A stretch of DNA of 64,000 nt from Mimachlamys varia (GCA_947623455.1 OX392528.1:758001-822000), one strand, 5' to 3'; counted from the first letter of the stretch, positions 22,236 through 35,770 are shown. Translations and numbers: made by a program. Notes: a model not told the origin generated them from the letters alone.

Positions 22236-25200
22236 CCAAAGCATAACTTTATTAACACTTAATACATTGGTAATAGAAACCAGATCATCTGAACCAACAA
22301 CAGTTACACATAACCAACCTCCGAACCAGTACCAGTCATTAGTTATATAAAACGGACAGAACACTGAACCAACAATAGTTAAAACATAGCAAATCTCTGA
22401 ACAAGTACACATCATTAGTTACATGAACATGTATATAAAACAGACTGAACACTGAACTAACAACAGTTACACAACCAACCTCTGAACAAGTACACATCAT
22501 TAGTTATATAAAACAGACAGAACACTGAACTAACAACAGTTACACATAACCAACCTCTGAACCAGTACCAGTCATTGGTTATATAGAACAGACAGAACAC
22601 TGAACCAACAAGTTACACATAACCAACCTCTGAACCAGTACCAGTCATTAGTTATATAAAACAGACAGAACACTGAACTAACAACAGTTAAACATAACCA
22701 ACCTCTGAACCAGTACCAGTCATTGGTTATATAAAACAGACAAAACACTGAACTAACAACAGTTAAACATAACCAACCTCTGAACCAGTACACGTCATTA
22801 GTTATATAAAACAGACAAAACACTGAACTAACAACAGTTAAACATAACCAACCTCTGAACCAGTACCAGTCATTGGTTATATATAAAACAGACAGAACAC
22901 TGAACCAACAACAGTTAAACATAACCAACCTCTGAACCAGTACCAGTCATTGGTTATATAAAACAGACAGAACACTGAACTAACAACAGTTACACATAAC
23001 CAACCTCTGAACCAGTACCAGTCATTGGTTATATAAAACAGACAGAACACTGAACTAACAACAGTTACACATAACCAACCTCTGAACCAGTACCAGTCAT
23101 TGGTTATATAAAACAGACTGAACACTGAACTAACAACAGTTACACAACCAACCTCTGAACAAGTACACGTCATTAGTTATATAAAACAGACAGAACACTG
23201 AACTAACAACAGTTACACATAACCAACCTCTGAACCAGTACCAGTCATTGGTTATATAGAACAGACAGAACACTGAACCAACAACAGTTACACATAACCA
23301 ACCTCTGAACCAGTACCAGTCATTAGTTATATAAAACAGACAGAACACTGAACTAACAACAGTTAAACATAACCAACCTCTGAACCAGTACCAGTCATTG
23401 GTTATATAAAACAGACAAAACACTGAACTAACAACAGTTAAACATAACCAACCTCTGAACCAGTACACGTCATTAGTTATATAAAACAGACAAAACACTG
23501 AACTAACAACAGTTAAACATAACCAACCTCTGAACCAGTACCAGTCATTGGTTATATATAAAACAGACAGAACACTGAACTAACAACAGTTACACATAAC
23601 CAACCTCTGAACCAGTACCAGTCATTGGTTATATAAAACAGACAGAACACTGAACTAACAACAGTTTAACATAACCAACCTCTGAACCAGTACCAGTCAT
23701 TGGTTATATAAAACAGACAGAACACTGAACCAACAACAGTTAAAACATAACCAACCTCTGAACCAGTACCAGTCATTGGTTATATAAAACAGACTGAACA
23801 CTGAACTAACAACAGTTAAACATAACCAACCTCTGAACCAGTACCAGTCATTGGTTATATAAAACAGACAGAACACTGAACTAACAACAGTTAAACATAA
23901 CCAACCTCTGAACCAGTACCAGTCATTGGTTATATAAAACAGACAGAACACTGAACCAACAACAGTTAAAACATAACCAACCTCTAAACCAGTACCAGTC
24001 ATTGGTTATATAAAACAGACAGAACACTGAACCAACAACAGTTAAAACATAACCAACCTCTGAACCAGTACCAGTCATTGGTTATATAAAACAGACAGAA
24101 CACTGAACCAACAACAGTTAAAACATAACCAACCTCTGAACCAGTACACGTCATTGGTTATATAAAACAGACTGAACACTGAACTAACAACAGTTACACA
24201 ACCAACCTCTGAACAAGTACACGTCATTAGTTATATAAAACAGACAAAACACTGAACTAACAACAGTTAAACATAACCAACCTCTGAACCAGTACCAGTC
24301 ATTGGTTATATAAAACAGACAGAACACTGAACCAACAACAGTTAAAACATAACCAACCTCTAAACCAGTACCAGTCATTGGTTATATAAAACAGACAGAA
24401 CACTGAACTTACAACAGTTACACATAACCAACCTCTGAACCAGTACCAGTCATTAGTTATATAAAACAGACAGAACACTGAACTAACAACAGTTTAACAT
24501 AACCAACCTCTGAACCAGTACCAGTCATTGGTTATATAGAACAGACAGAACATCTGAACCAACAACAGTTAAAACATAACCAACCTCTGAACCAGTACCA
24601 GTCATTGGTTATATAAAACAGACAGAACACTGAACTTACAACAGTTACACATAACCAACCTCTGAACCAGTACCAGTCATTAGTTATATAAAACAGACAG
24701 AACACTGAACTAACAACAGTTTAACATAACCAACCTCTGAACCAGTACCAGTCATTAGTTATATAAAACAGACAGAACACTGAACTAACAACAGTTAAAC
24801 ATAACACAACCTCTGAACCAGTACCAGTCATTGGTTATATAAAACAGACAGAACATCTGAACCAACAACAGTTAAAACATAACCAACCTCTGAACCAGTA
24901 CCAGTCATTAGTTATATAAAACAGACTGAACACTGAACTAACAACAGTTACACATAACCAACCTCTGAACCAGTACCAGTCATTGGTTATATAAAACAGA
25001 CAGAACATCTGAACCAACAACAGTTAAAACATAACCAACCTCTGAACCAGTACCAGTCATTAGTTATATAAAACAGACAGAACACTGAACTAACAACAGT
25101 TAAACATAACACAACCTCTGAACCAGTACCAGTCATTGGTTATATAGAACAGACAGAACATCTGAACCAACAACAGTTAAAACATAACCAACCTCTGAAC

Positions 25201-28200
25201 CAGTACCAGTCATTAGTTATATAAAACAGACTGAACATCTGAACTAACAACAGTTAAACATAACCAACCTCTGAACCAGTACCAGTCATTAGTTATATAG
25301 AACAGACAGAACATCTGAACCAACAACAGTTAAAACATAACCAACCTCTGAACCAGTACCAGTCATTAGTTATATAAAACAGACAGAAAACTGAACCAAC
25401 AACAGTTACATAACTAACCTCTGAACCAGTACACGTCATTAGTTATATAAAACAGACAGAACACTGAACCAACAACAGTTAAACATAACCAACCTCTGAA
25501 CCAGTACCAGTCATTGGTTATATAAAACAGACAGAACACTGAACTAACAACAGTTACACATAACTAACCTCTGAACCAGTACCAGTCATTAGTTATATAA
25601 AACAGACAGAACACTGAACTAACAACAGTTAAACATAACCAACCTCTGAACCAGTACCAGTCATTAGTTATATATAAAACAGACAGAACACTGAACCAAC
25701 AACAGTTAAGCAAAACCAACCTCAGAACCAGTACCAGTCATTAGTTATATAAAACAGACAGAACACTGAACTAACACCAGTTAAACATAACCAACCTCTG
25801 AACCAGTACACGTCATTAGTAATATAAAACAGACTGAACACTGAACTAACACCAGTTAAACATAACCAACCTCTGAACCAGTACACGTCATTAGTTATAT
25901 AAAACAGACAGAACGTCTGAATCAACAACAGTTACCAGTCATTGGTTATATATATAAAACAGACAGAACATCTGAACCAACAACAGTTAAACATAACCAA
26001 CCTCTGAACCAGTACACGTCATTAGTTATATAAAACAGACAAAACACTGAACTAACAACAGTTAAACATAACCAACCTCTGAACCAGTACCAGTCATTGG
26101 TTATATATAAAACAGACAGAACACTGAACCAACAACAGTTAAACATAACCAACCTCTGAACCAGTACCAGTCATTGGTTATATAAAACAGACAGAACACT
26201 GAACTAACAACAGTTACACATAACCAACCTCTGAACCAGTACCAGTCATTGGTTATATAAAACAGACAGAACACTGAACTAACAACAGTTACACATAACC
26301 AACCTCTGAACCAGTACCAGTCATTGGTTATATAAAACAGACTGAACACTGAACTAACAACAGTTACACAACCAACCTCTGAACAAGTACACGTCATTAG
26401 TTATATAAAACAGACAGAACACTGAACTAACAACAGTTACACATAACCAACCTCTGAACCAGTACCAGTCATTGGTTATATAGAACAGACAGAACACTGA
26501 ACCAACAACAGTTACACATAACCAACCTCTGAACCAGTACCAGTCATTAGTTATATAAAACAGACAGAACACTGAACTAACAACAGTTAAACATAACCAA
26601 CCTCTGAACCAGTACCAGTCATTGGTTATATAAAACAGACAAAACACTGAACTAACAACAGTTAAACATAACCAACCTCTGAACCAGTACACGTCATTAG
26701 TTATATAAAACAGACAAAACACTGAACTAACAACAGTTAAACATAACCAACCTCTGAACCAGTACCAGTCATTGGTTATATATAAAACAGACAGAACACT
26801 GAACCAACAACAGTTAAACATAACCAACCTCTGAACCAGTACCAGTCATTGGTTATATAAAACAGACAGAACACTGAACTAACAACAGTTACACATAACC
26901 AACCTCTGAACCAGTACCAGTCATTGGTTATATAAAACAGACAGAACACTGAACTAACAACAGTTTAACATAACCAACCTCTGAACCAGTACCAGTCATT
27001 GGTTATATAAAACAGACTGAACACTGAACCAACAACAGTTAAAACATAGCAAATCTCTGAACCAGTACCAGTCATTGGTTATATAAAACAGACAAAACAC
27101 TGAACCAACAACAGTTAAACATAACACAACCTCTGAACCAGTACCAGTCATTGGTTATATAAAACAGACAGAACATCTGAACTAACAACAGTTAAACATA
27201 ACCAACCTCTGAACCAGTACCAGTCATTGGTTATATAAAACAGACAGAACACTGAACTAACAACAGTTACACATAACCAACCTCTGAACCAGTACCAGTC
27301 ATTGGTTATATAGAACAGACAGAACACTGAACTAACAACAGTTACACATAACCAACCTCTGAACCAGTACCAGTCATTGGTTATATAGAACAGACAGAAC
27401 ACTGAACTAACAACAGTTACACATAACCAACCTCTGAACCAGTACCAGTCATTGGTTATATAGAACAGACAGAACACTGAACTTACAACAGTTAAACATA
27501 ACACAACCTCTGAACCAGTACCAGTCATTTGTTATATAAAACAGACAGAACAATGAACCAACAACAGTTACACATAACCAACCTCTGAACCAGTACCAGT
27601 CATTGGTTATATAAAACAGACAGAACACTGAACTAACAACAGTTAAACATAACCAACCTCTGAACCAGTACCAGTCATTAGTTATATATAAAACAGACAG
27701 AACACTGAACCAACAACAGTTAAACATAACCAACCTCTGAACCAGTACCAGTCATTGGTTATATATAAAACAGACAGAACACTGAACCAACAACAGTTAA
27801 ACATAACCAACCTCTGAACCAGTACCAGTCATTGGTTATATAAAACAGACAGAACACTGAACTAACAACAGTTACACATAACCAACCTCTGAACCAGTAC
27901 CAGTCATTGGTTATATAGAACAGACAGAACACTGAACCAACAACAGTTAAACATAACCAACCTCTGAACCAGTACCAGTCATTGGTTATATAAAACAGAC
28001 AGAACACTGAACTAACAACAGTTACACATAACTAACCTCTGAACCAGTACCAGTCATTAGTTATATAAAACAGACAGAACACTGAACTAACAACAGTTAA
28101 ACATAACCAACCTCTGAACCAGTACCAGTCATTAGTTATATATAAAACAGACAGAACACTGAACCAACAACAGTTAAGCAAAACCAACCTCAGAACCAGT

Positions 28201-31200
28201 ACCAGTCATTAGTTATATAAAACAGACAGAACACTGAACTAACAACAGTTAAACATAACACAACCTCTGAACCAGTACAAGTCATTTGTTATATAAAACA
28301 GACTGAACACTGAACCAACAACAGTTACATAACCAACCTCTGAACCAGTACACGTCATTAGTTATATAAAACAGACTGAACACTGAACTAACACCAGTTA
28401 AACATAACCAACCTCTGAACCAGTACACGTCATTAGTAATATAAAACAGACTGAACACTGAACTAACACCAGTTAAACATAACCAACCTCTGAACCAGTA
28501 CACGTCATTAGTTATATAAAACAGACAGAACGTCTGAATCAACAACAGTTACCAGTCATTGGTTATATATATAAAACAGACAGAACATCTGAACCAACAA
28601 CAGTTAAACATAACCAACCTCTGAACCAGTACACGTCATTAGTTATATAAAACAGACAAAACACTGAACTAACAACAGTTAAACATAACCAACCTCTGAA
28701 CCAGTACCAGTCATTGGTTATATATAAAACAGACAGAACACTGAACCAACAACAGTTAAACATAACCAACCTCTGAACCAGTACCAGTCATTGGTTATAT
28801 AAAACAGACAGAACACTGAACTAACAACAGTTACACATAACCAACCTCTGAACCAGTACCAGTCATTGGTTATATAAAACAGACAGAACACTGAACTAAC
28901 AACAGTTACACATAACCAACCTCTGAACCAGTACCAGTCATTGGTTATATAAAACAGACTGAACACTGAACTAACAACAGTTACACAACCAACCTCTGAA
29001 CAAGTACACGTCATTAGTTATATAAAACAGACAGAACACTGAACTAACAACAGTTACACATAACCAACCTCTGAACCAGTACCAGTCATTGGTTATATAG
29101 AACAGACAGAACACTGAACCAACAACAGTTACACATAACCAACCTCTGAACCAGTACCAGTCATTAGTTATATAAAACAGACAGAACACTGAACTAACAA
29201 CAGTTAAACATAACCAACCTCTGAACCAGTACCAGTCATTGGTTATATAAAACAGACAAAACACTGAACTAACAACAGTTAAACATAACCAACCTCTGAA
29301 CCAGTACACGTCATTAGTTATATAAAACAGACAAAACACTGAACTAACAACAGTTAAACATAACCAACCTCTGAACCAGTACCAGTCATTGGTTATATAT
29401 AAAACAGACAGAACACTGAACCAACAACAGTTAAACATAACCAACCTCTGAACCAGTACCAGTCATTGGTTATATAAAACAGACAGAACACTGAACTAAC
29501 AACAGTTACACATAACCAACCTCTGAACCAGTACCAGTCATTGGTTATATAAAACAGACAGAACACTGAACTAACAACAGTTTAACATAACCAACCTCTG
29601 AACCAGTACCAGTCATTAGTTATATAGAACAGATAGAACATCTGAACTAACAACAGTTAAACATAACACAACCTCTGAACCAGTACCAGTCATTGGTTAT
29701 ATATAAAACAGACAGAACACTGAACCAACAACAGTTAAACAAAACCAACCTCTGAACCAGTACCAGTCATTGGTTATATAAAACAGACAGAACACTGAAC
29801 TTACAACAGTTACACATAACCAACCTCTGAACCAGTACCAGTCATTAGTTATATAAAACAGACAGAACACTGAACTAACAACAGTTTAACATAACCAACC
29901 TCTGAACCAGTACCAGTCATTGGTTATATAGAACAGACAGAACATCTGAACCAACAACAGTTAAAACATAACCAACCTCTGAACCAGTACCAGTCATTGG
30001 TTATATATAAAACAGACAGAACACTGAACCAACAACAGTTAAACAAAACCAACCTCTGAACCAGTACCAGTCATTGGTTATATAAAACAGACAGAACACT
30101 GAACTTACAACAGTTACACATAACCAACCTCTGAACCAGTACCAGTCATTAGTTATATAAAACAGACAGAACACTGAACTAACAACAGTTTAACATAACC
30201 AACCTCTGAACCAGTACCAGTCATTGGTTATATAGAACAGACAGAACATCTGAACCAACAACAGTTAAAACATAACCAACCTCTGAACCAGTACCAGTCA
30301 TTAGTTATATAAAACAGACAGAACACTGAACCAACAACAGTTAAACATAACACAACCTCTGAACCAGTACCAGTCATTGGTTATATAAAACAGACAGAAC
30401 ATCTGAACCAACAACAGTTAAAACATAACCAACCTCTGAACCAGTACCAGTCATTAGTTATATAAAACAGACTGAACACTGAACTAACAACAGTTACACA
30501 TAACCAACCTCTGAACCAGTACCAGTCATTGGTTATATAAAACAGACAGAACATCTGAACCAACAACAGTTAAAACATAACCAACCTCTGAACCAGTACC
30601 AGTCATTAGTTATATAAAACAGACAGAACACTGAACTAACAACAGTTAAACATAACACAACCTCTGAACCAGTACCAGTCATTGGTTATATAGAACAGAC
30701 AGAACATCTGAACCAACAACAGTTAAAACATAACCAACCTCTGAACCAGTACCAGTCATTAGTTATATAAAACAGACTGAACATCTGAACTAACAACAGT
30801 TAAACATAACCAACCTCTGAACCAGTACCAGTCATTAGTTATATAGAACAGACAGAACATCTGAACCAACAACAGTTAAAACATAACCAACCTCTGAACC
30901 AGTACCAGTCATTAGTTATATAAAACAGACAGAAAACTGAACCAACAACAGTTACATAACTAACCTCTGAACCAGTACACGTCATTAGTTATATAAAACA
31001 GACAGAACACTGAACCAACAACAGTTAAACATAACCAACCTCTGAACCAGTACCAGTCATTGGTTATATAAAACAGACAGAACACTGAACTAACAACAGT
31101 TACACATAACTAACCTCTGAACCAGTACCAGTCATTAGTTATATAAAACAGACAGAACACTGAACTAACAACAGTTAAACATAACCAACCTCTGAACCAG

Positions 31201-31890
31201 TACCAGTCATTAGTTATATATAAAACAGACAGAACACTGAACCAACAACAGTTAAGCAAAACCAACCTCAGAACCAGTACCAGTCATTAGTTATATAAAA
31301 CAGACAGAACACTGAACTAACAACAGTTAAACATAACACAACCTCTGAACCAGTACAAGTCATTTGTTATATAAAACAGACTGAACACTGAACCAACAAC
31401 AGTTACATAACCAACCTCTGAACCAGTACACGTCATTAGTTATATAAAACAGACTGAACACTGAACTAACACCAGTTAAACATAACCAACCTCTGAACCA
31501 GTACACGTCATTAGTAATATAAAACAGACTGAACACTGAACTAACACCAGTTAAACATAACCAACCTCTGAACCAGTACACGTCATTAGTTATATAAAAC
31601 AGACAGAACGTCTGAATCAACAACAGTTACCAGTCATTGGTTATATATATAAAACAGACAGAACATCTGAACCAACAACAGTTAAACATAACCAACCTCT
31701 GAACCAGTACCAGTCATTAGTTATATAAAACAGACAGAACACTGAACCAACAACAGTTACACAACCAACCTCTGAACCAGTACCAGTCATTGGTTATATA
31801 TAAAACAGACAGAACACTGAACTAACAACAGTTAAACATAAGACAACCTCTGAACCAGTACCAGTCATTGGTTATATAAAACAGACCTCT
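22236..31890. repeat. 75-bp satellite, about 128 copies, with higher-order duplications
   Basis: The unit contains 'gttatataaaacagacagaa', 'cactgaactaacaacagtta' and 'cataaccaacctctgaacca', total 75 bp, with variants of a few bases (cacgtcatt/cagtcatt, aacatctg/aacactg, tatata insertions). Because 75 is divisible by three, the - strand reads open for up to 157 codons as a 25-residue period (ITNDWYWFRGWLC-like). This is not evidence of a gene. Identical multi-unit blocks recur at offsets of 2617 (26101-26827 to 28718-29444), 3224 (22877 to 26101), 3078 (28282 to 31360) and 5546 bp (24835 to 30381). The array therefore grew by copying segments of several kilobases. Confidence 0.95.
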
Positions 31891-31939
31891 GAAACAGTAC
31901 CAGTCTTAAATCGTTTCAAGTGTAACAGGAGAGGTAAAA

Positions 31940-32050
31940 TGCACGGCCAAATTGGGGTTCGAACCCGGGACCTTCCGTTTTCTAGACGGACGCTCAACCA
32001 GTTGATCATGATCATGAGCTATATATCTAGCTTGTCGCCGACGATCGACC
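31940..32050 (-). mobile_element. tRNA-derived SINE fragment
   Basis: On the - strand a tRNA-like order is visible: A-box-like 'gatcaactggttgagcg' (32007-31991), a stem-loop TCCGT-CTAGAAA-ACGGA, then the B box 'gggttcgaaccc' (31966-31955). The D stem is imperfect. The T stem has only three of five pairs and there is no acceptor stem, so it is not a functional tRNA gene. It abuts the end of the 75-bp satellite. Confidence 0.55.
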
Positions 32051-33480
32051 CGATCTACATTTGTAGATCCGCTACACAACTATACTCTAGTCCGTTGTTT
32101 GTACATGGTGAAGTATGTGTTTAAGCTATTGTATTGGCTCCTACCGTCAATATCGGTAATATGGATCAGGTTAATAACTTGAAGGCCTGCTCGCATCATC
32201 GGTAGATTTACTAGTAACTTTGGTAAACTGTTGTTCTTACCTCCTCAATCAAAGCTATGATTAAGGTAAGTTGAAGTCACGTGCTGCCTTTGTCAGGTAC
32301 ATGAAACTAATGAACGATTGTAGGCACGTGATCCTGATGGAGTTGTCAAGGTGACTGGTAAAGTTCAAAGGTCGAATGTACTGTTTCCGCGTTAGATATA
32401 TGATAATCCTATCATCTACAAATATAGTCAATATTTGAGCTTTTATTTTAATATGGTCAATATTTGGGCTTTATTTTCGATTAAAATTTTCACCGAAAGT
32501 TACTCATACACTCTTGGGCCTTTACTTTTACAACTTTGATGCCTGATAGTCACCAAGTTGCCAAAACTTATATATCAATATCGGCTATTATTGAATGTCA
32601 TAAAATATATCCAAAATGTGGAATGAAAAGAAATTCATGAAAGCAGTATATATGATGTGAAAACATCAATTTTCTATCATATTTCTTTACATAAAAAAAC
32701 TGTATGTCCAAATGAATATTTTCGAGAATAAAGGAGTAACTTTGTCGGCAATTATCAAAACATATTTTTTTGAATGAAGCAATTACATAAATGGTGTCAG
32801 GCGTTTTCACAAATAGACTTATGGCACAAAGTGTTTATCTTGGGTACTTGACCTGCTAAAATGTTCATATAAATCTGATGCACTTCGATGAGCTCTTAAG
32901 ATAGACACACGTGCTGTTGATACCCAACAAATACAGAAAATGACAACTAAATGCTTGTATCCTTCTGGGTACTACAACGCCATCAATTATGGTGATTATG
33001 TTACAGGGTGTTACTTGGTATTGTTTCAGTAAACAATGCTCTCTCAGAAACTGTACAGGGCATTTTGATATTTAAAGTTCCATCAAAGCACAGTTTCTTG
33101 AGTTTCTGTCAGTATATAAAAAAAATGTTTATATATATGGAGCCGCGGTCCATTACAAAATGTCCATTACTGTAATGGGAGGCTCATTTCACACATATTT
33201 ATTTATTATTTACTGACAGAAACTCAAGCAACTGTGATCAAAGTATGGTTCGAGAGGTGGATTCCGGTAGAAACGAATACGTACAGGGCCAGTGGTCTCC
33301 AGTAGCATGGTTCAACCATTAAGCATTTTCATGACATGGGTAATGTAAAAACATGTACCTTACAGTTGTTTGTAATGTTTATCAACCAAATAAACTTAAC
33401 ATGCCATCTCAATTTGGTCGAATAGAAAAAAAAGACAAATGATACAGTTATTGATTTTTTTTCTTTTATCGTGACAAAAC
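32051..33480. other. intergenic stretch without recognised genes
   Basis: Only short ORFs occur (up to 70 codons, low complexity). The one structure is the inverted repeat at 33089-33236, described separately. 'tttatt' at 33198-33203 and 33202-33207 gives AATAAA on the - strand and could end the transcript of the gene at 33501-34532. Confidence 0.6.
33089..33236. repeat. 26-bp inverted repeat with 96-bp loop
   Basis: Arm 33089-33114 (cacagtttcttgagtttctg + tcagta) is the reverse complement of 33211-33236 with one mismatch. Inside lies a shorter inverted pair, ccattac (33150-33156) and gtaatgg (33172-33178). It could be a MITE-like element or, if transcribed, a hairpin in the 3' UTR of the gene at 33501. 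No clear target-site duplication was recognised. Confidence 0.7.
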
Positions 33481-33500
33481 TGATTACACAGCGGTCCTAT

Positions 33501-34532
33501 CTAGCCATTGTCGGGATCGTCCATCATCTTCACCCGAAGTCGACATCCGGTGTTCTGTCGGATCTCCAGGGGCATCACGTCATCGCACCACGACTTGCCG
33601 GAAGCGTTGAACAATGGAGGATTAGAATCAAACGGGCTCTTGCAGCTAAAATTTCTGTCATTTGAGAGAACAGAACGTTCCCATGGCGGTTTGCGTAATG
33701 TGTTCGTCAGAGTGCTCCTGTTAGTAATGGGCGCCAACCTTGGCGCATGCCGTCTTGGCGCATCCATCGAAGGAATATAAGGCATATCCTCCATGTTAGA
33801 ATCCAACACCCTAGCCTGGCGCAGCTCTCCAATCGACTGTTCAGTAGCAGTATCCACAGACACGATGGCTTGTTTCCCTGACTGATTGAGAATGGCGGTT
33901 GTTCCCGGCTTTCTCTGTGACACATGGTGTAGACATGGAATCCCCTTATCTTCATCACTTACACGCGTTGTAGAGAACGGTTTAGGAGGGTTGTTTGTGA
34001 ACATACCAGTTCTCCCTGACCTAAGGATGTCAGAGTTGTCCATTTTTATACTTCTTGCTAGCCTTGACGGCGGTCTTTCCTCTACCGATTCTTTCGCGCC
34101 AATACTTTTGTTAATGTAAGACGGTTCTTCGTGTATTTGCAGTAAGTCTATCCCTTTTGTACTTGTGATAGACTCGCGTCTCTTTGGAGGTTCCATTGAC
34201 ATGCCGTTACCAACAAAGGGCGTGCCCAGCCGTTTGGATGTTAACCTTGCGCGGGTGAAAACTGGCGTATCCTGATGGATGGCCGCTCTGTTAGGTACAT
34301 GACTCGTCTTCAGTTTCTTTCCCCGTTCCTTTTTGCACCCATCAACCGATACGTCTACTTCACCTAAACTGGTATCAGAATTTCTAAAAAGGGAACTTTT
34401 ACTTCCACCACCTCGACTGAATTCTGTATCCACGTCCTCAAGCAAGGGTCCACGTGGCTCTGCTTCAAGATGGCAATCCGACTCGTCCTTCTGGTCGTTA
34501 TCCTTACTGTTTGAACTGGCTGCTGCTCCCAT
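33501..34532 (-). CDS. uncharacterised protein with N-terminal myristoylation-type sequence (343 aa)
   Basis: Single-exon ORF. I start it at the internal methionine, 34532, giving MGAAASSNSK, because Gly2 plus Ser6 fits the MGxxxS/T pattern for N-myristoyltransferase. The frame stays open upstream to an earlier Met at 34637 (378 aa). That form would hide the motif, so the upstream 35 codons are more likely 5' UTR. The rest looks mostly disordered: rich in Ser, Arg, Lys, Asp and Glu, with no membrane segment, signal peptide or known fold. A few denser patches stand out, such as RKPPWERSV and a C-terminal CRLRVKMMDDPDNG. It is divergently arranged with the gene at 34871. Membrane tethering is inferred. 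Family not recognised. Base composition is richer in CG than the flanks, as expected for real coding sequence. Confidence 0.72.
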   Translation of the reverse strand: MGAAASSNSKDNDQKDESDCHLEAEPRGPLLEDVDTEFSRGGGSKSSLFRNSDTSLGEVDVSVDGCKKERGKKLKTSHVPNRAAIHQDTPVFTRARLTSKRLGTPFVGNGMSMEPPKRRESITSTKGIDLLQIHEEPSYINKSIGAKESVEERPPSRLARSIKMDNSDILRSGRTGMFTNNPPKPFSTTRVSDEDKGIPCLHHVSQRKPGTTAILNQSGKQAIVSVDTATEQSIGELRQARVLDSNMEDMPYIPSMDAPRRHAPRLAPITNRSTLTNTLRKPPWERSVLSNDRNFSCKSPFDSNPPLFNASGKSWCDDVMPLEIRQNTGCRLRVKMMDDPDNG

Positions 34533-34870
34533 GTTATACTCACACTCGTATAGATAAAAATTCAAAGTCCTCTTCCTCCTGTTAAGCGAATGTAGAGCTC
34601 TGAGTTGGCAGCCCTGCTTTTGTTGTCTGTCCATCATCTAATGAAAATCGTTTAGATATTGTCAAGGTAATGATGTCACATGGGTTTAACGTCATGTCAT
34701 TGTGTAGCAATGGACTTATGACGTCACAACTAGTGATTATGTTTGGCATTGAGACCTCGACTTATCACCGGCGTCGACGCCCGTGGTTACGTCTATCCAT
34801 ACAGTAACTGGACCCAAGACACACCATACATGTGACCAGGGAAAAGAACGGGGCGCGTGGGCGGCAATAG
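34533..34870. promoter_or_regulatory. 338-bp putative bidirectional promoter with perfect CRE
   Basis: The space between two divergent start codons contains the palindrome TGACGTCA at 34719-34726, the full cAMP response element bound by CREB/CREM/ATF proteins. It lies about 190 bp from the - strand ATG and 145 bp from the + strand ATG. Half-site-like words (gtcatgtcat at 34691, ttacgtc at 34787) lie nearby. No TATA box was recognised. Shared regulation is inferred from the geometry. Confidence 0.5.
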
Positions 34871-35770
34871 ATGGGGGCTTTTTCTTCAAAACATAAACCG
34901 AAAATTGTTCATGTAACATGCGCCAGTAGACGGTCCCCAAGCACGTCATCGGATTACTCGTCAGACAGTGAAGATAGCGGTCATTCATCGGAAGATTCTG
35001 ATGGATCGACGAACCGGTTTCCTGAAGAGAGAGCGCCTACAATGTGTGCTGTCGAGGAATCGGAAAACGATTCAGGGGTATACAAATATAATTCAACGCA
35101 GGGAAAACACCAGAAAGTTAAACCAAAAGAAAGCAACTTTATAGAAACATCGGAATTTCCTTATGCCAGAGCAAAATTAGTCCATCCCCAGACCAGACGG
35201 GAGCACCAAGAAGCTAGGAGCGAGGAACGACATCAAGAAGGTATATTATCGTCCGGTCAGCAAACTTTTACCACGATACCTTCTCTACCTTGGCCAAAAC
35301 AACATGAAAGGGACGTCATGTTTCCCGGGCCTCGTCAGAGCCAAAGACCAAGAACCATCAACCCACACATTCTGTGGAGTCTACACTCCAATGGGAGTGG
35401 TATCAACGTCGTTCCGTGTACTGAAGTATCCCATCGAAGTAGTGACCACATGCCAGTCGGCACGTGGAGAAACCCCAATCGGGCATACACATACTTTCGC
35501 GAACAGAACACCAGACCATCTAACGAGCCCCTGCCGACTAGCGACGACGTGCACCAATATGACCGATGTGCACGTGCCGTCCGACCGCCAACACCGTGCG
35601 TCCCCGTCAATACAAAAATGTGGTCCGGCGCCGCAAATAGTGGAGAGGTGTTAGGGTACAGCGAAGAGGAAAGGAAGGCACTTATAAGGGCACAGTACAA
35701 GGTGGAACTAGAAGCTATCAGGCAGATGACCAACCCGTGCTCCAGGGTGTCCACTACCGGACACAGGTGA
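34871..35770 (+). CDS. uncharacterised protein with N-terminal myristoylation-type sequence (299 aa)
   Basis: Single-exon ORF starting MGAFSSKHKPK. Gly2, Ser6 and the following basic residues are a strong-looking N-myristoylation plus polybasic membrane anchor. Residues about 21-45 are Ser/Asp-rich (SSDYSSDSEDSGHSSEDSD), typical of CK2-type phosphoacceptor tracts. The middle is disordered and rich in Arg, His and Pro. Near the C terminus SEEERKALIRAQYKVELEA should form a charged helix (about residues 262-285). The stop at 35768-35770 lies inside a 41-bp tandem duplication. It is head-to-head with the gene at 33501-34532, whose product also begins MG-x3-S. A poly(A) signal AATAAA lies at 36038-36043. 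Family not recognised, so no function is proposed beyond likely membrane association. Confidence 0.72.
   Translation: MGAFSSKHKPKIVHVTCASRRSPSTSSDYSSDSEDSGHSSEDSDGSTNRFPEERAPTMCAVEESENDSGVYKYNSTQGKHQKVKPKESNFIETSEFPYARAKLVHPQTRREHQEARSEERHQEGILSSGQQTFTTIPSLPWPKQHERDVMFPGPRQSQRPRTINPHILWSLHSNGSGINVVPCTEVSHRSSDHMPVGTWRNPNRAYTYFREQNTRPSNEPLPTSDDVHQYDRCARAVRPPTPCVPVNTKMWSGAANSGEVLGYSEEERKALIRAQYKVELEAIRQMTNPCSRVSTTGHR

Noticed and set aside
22572..31623. Many - strand ORFs of 60-157 codons with 25-residue repeats
   Set aside because: They are frames of the 75-bp satellite; starts and ends fall at variant units, not at gene-like signals.
31940..32020. Functional tRNA gene on the - strand
   Set aside because: The T stem lacks two pairs, the D stem is poor and there is no acceptor stem; a SINE remnant fits better.
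34533..34637. N-terminal 35-codon extension of the 343-aa protein
   Set aside because: Starting at the later Met exposes a myristoylation-type MGAAASS, and the extension has no such logic; it is kept only as an alternative.
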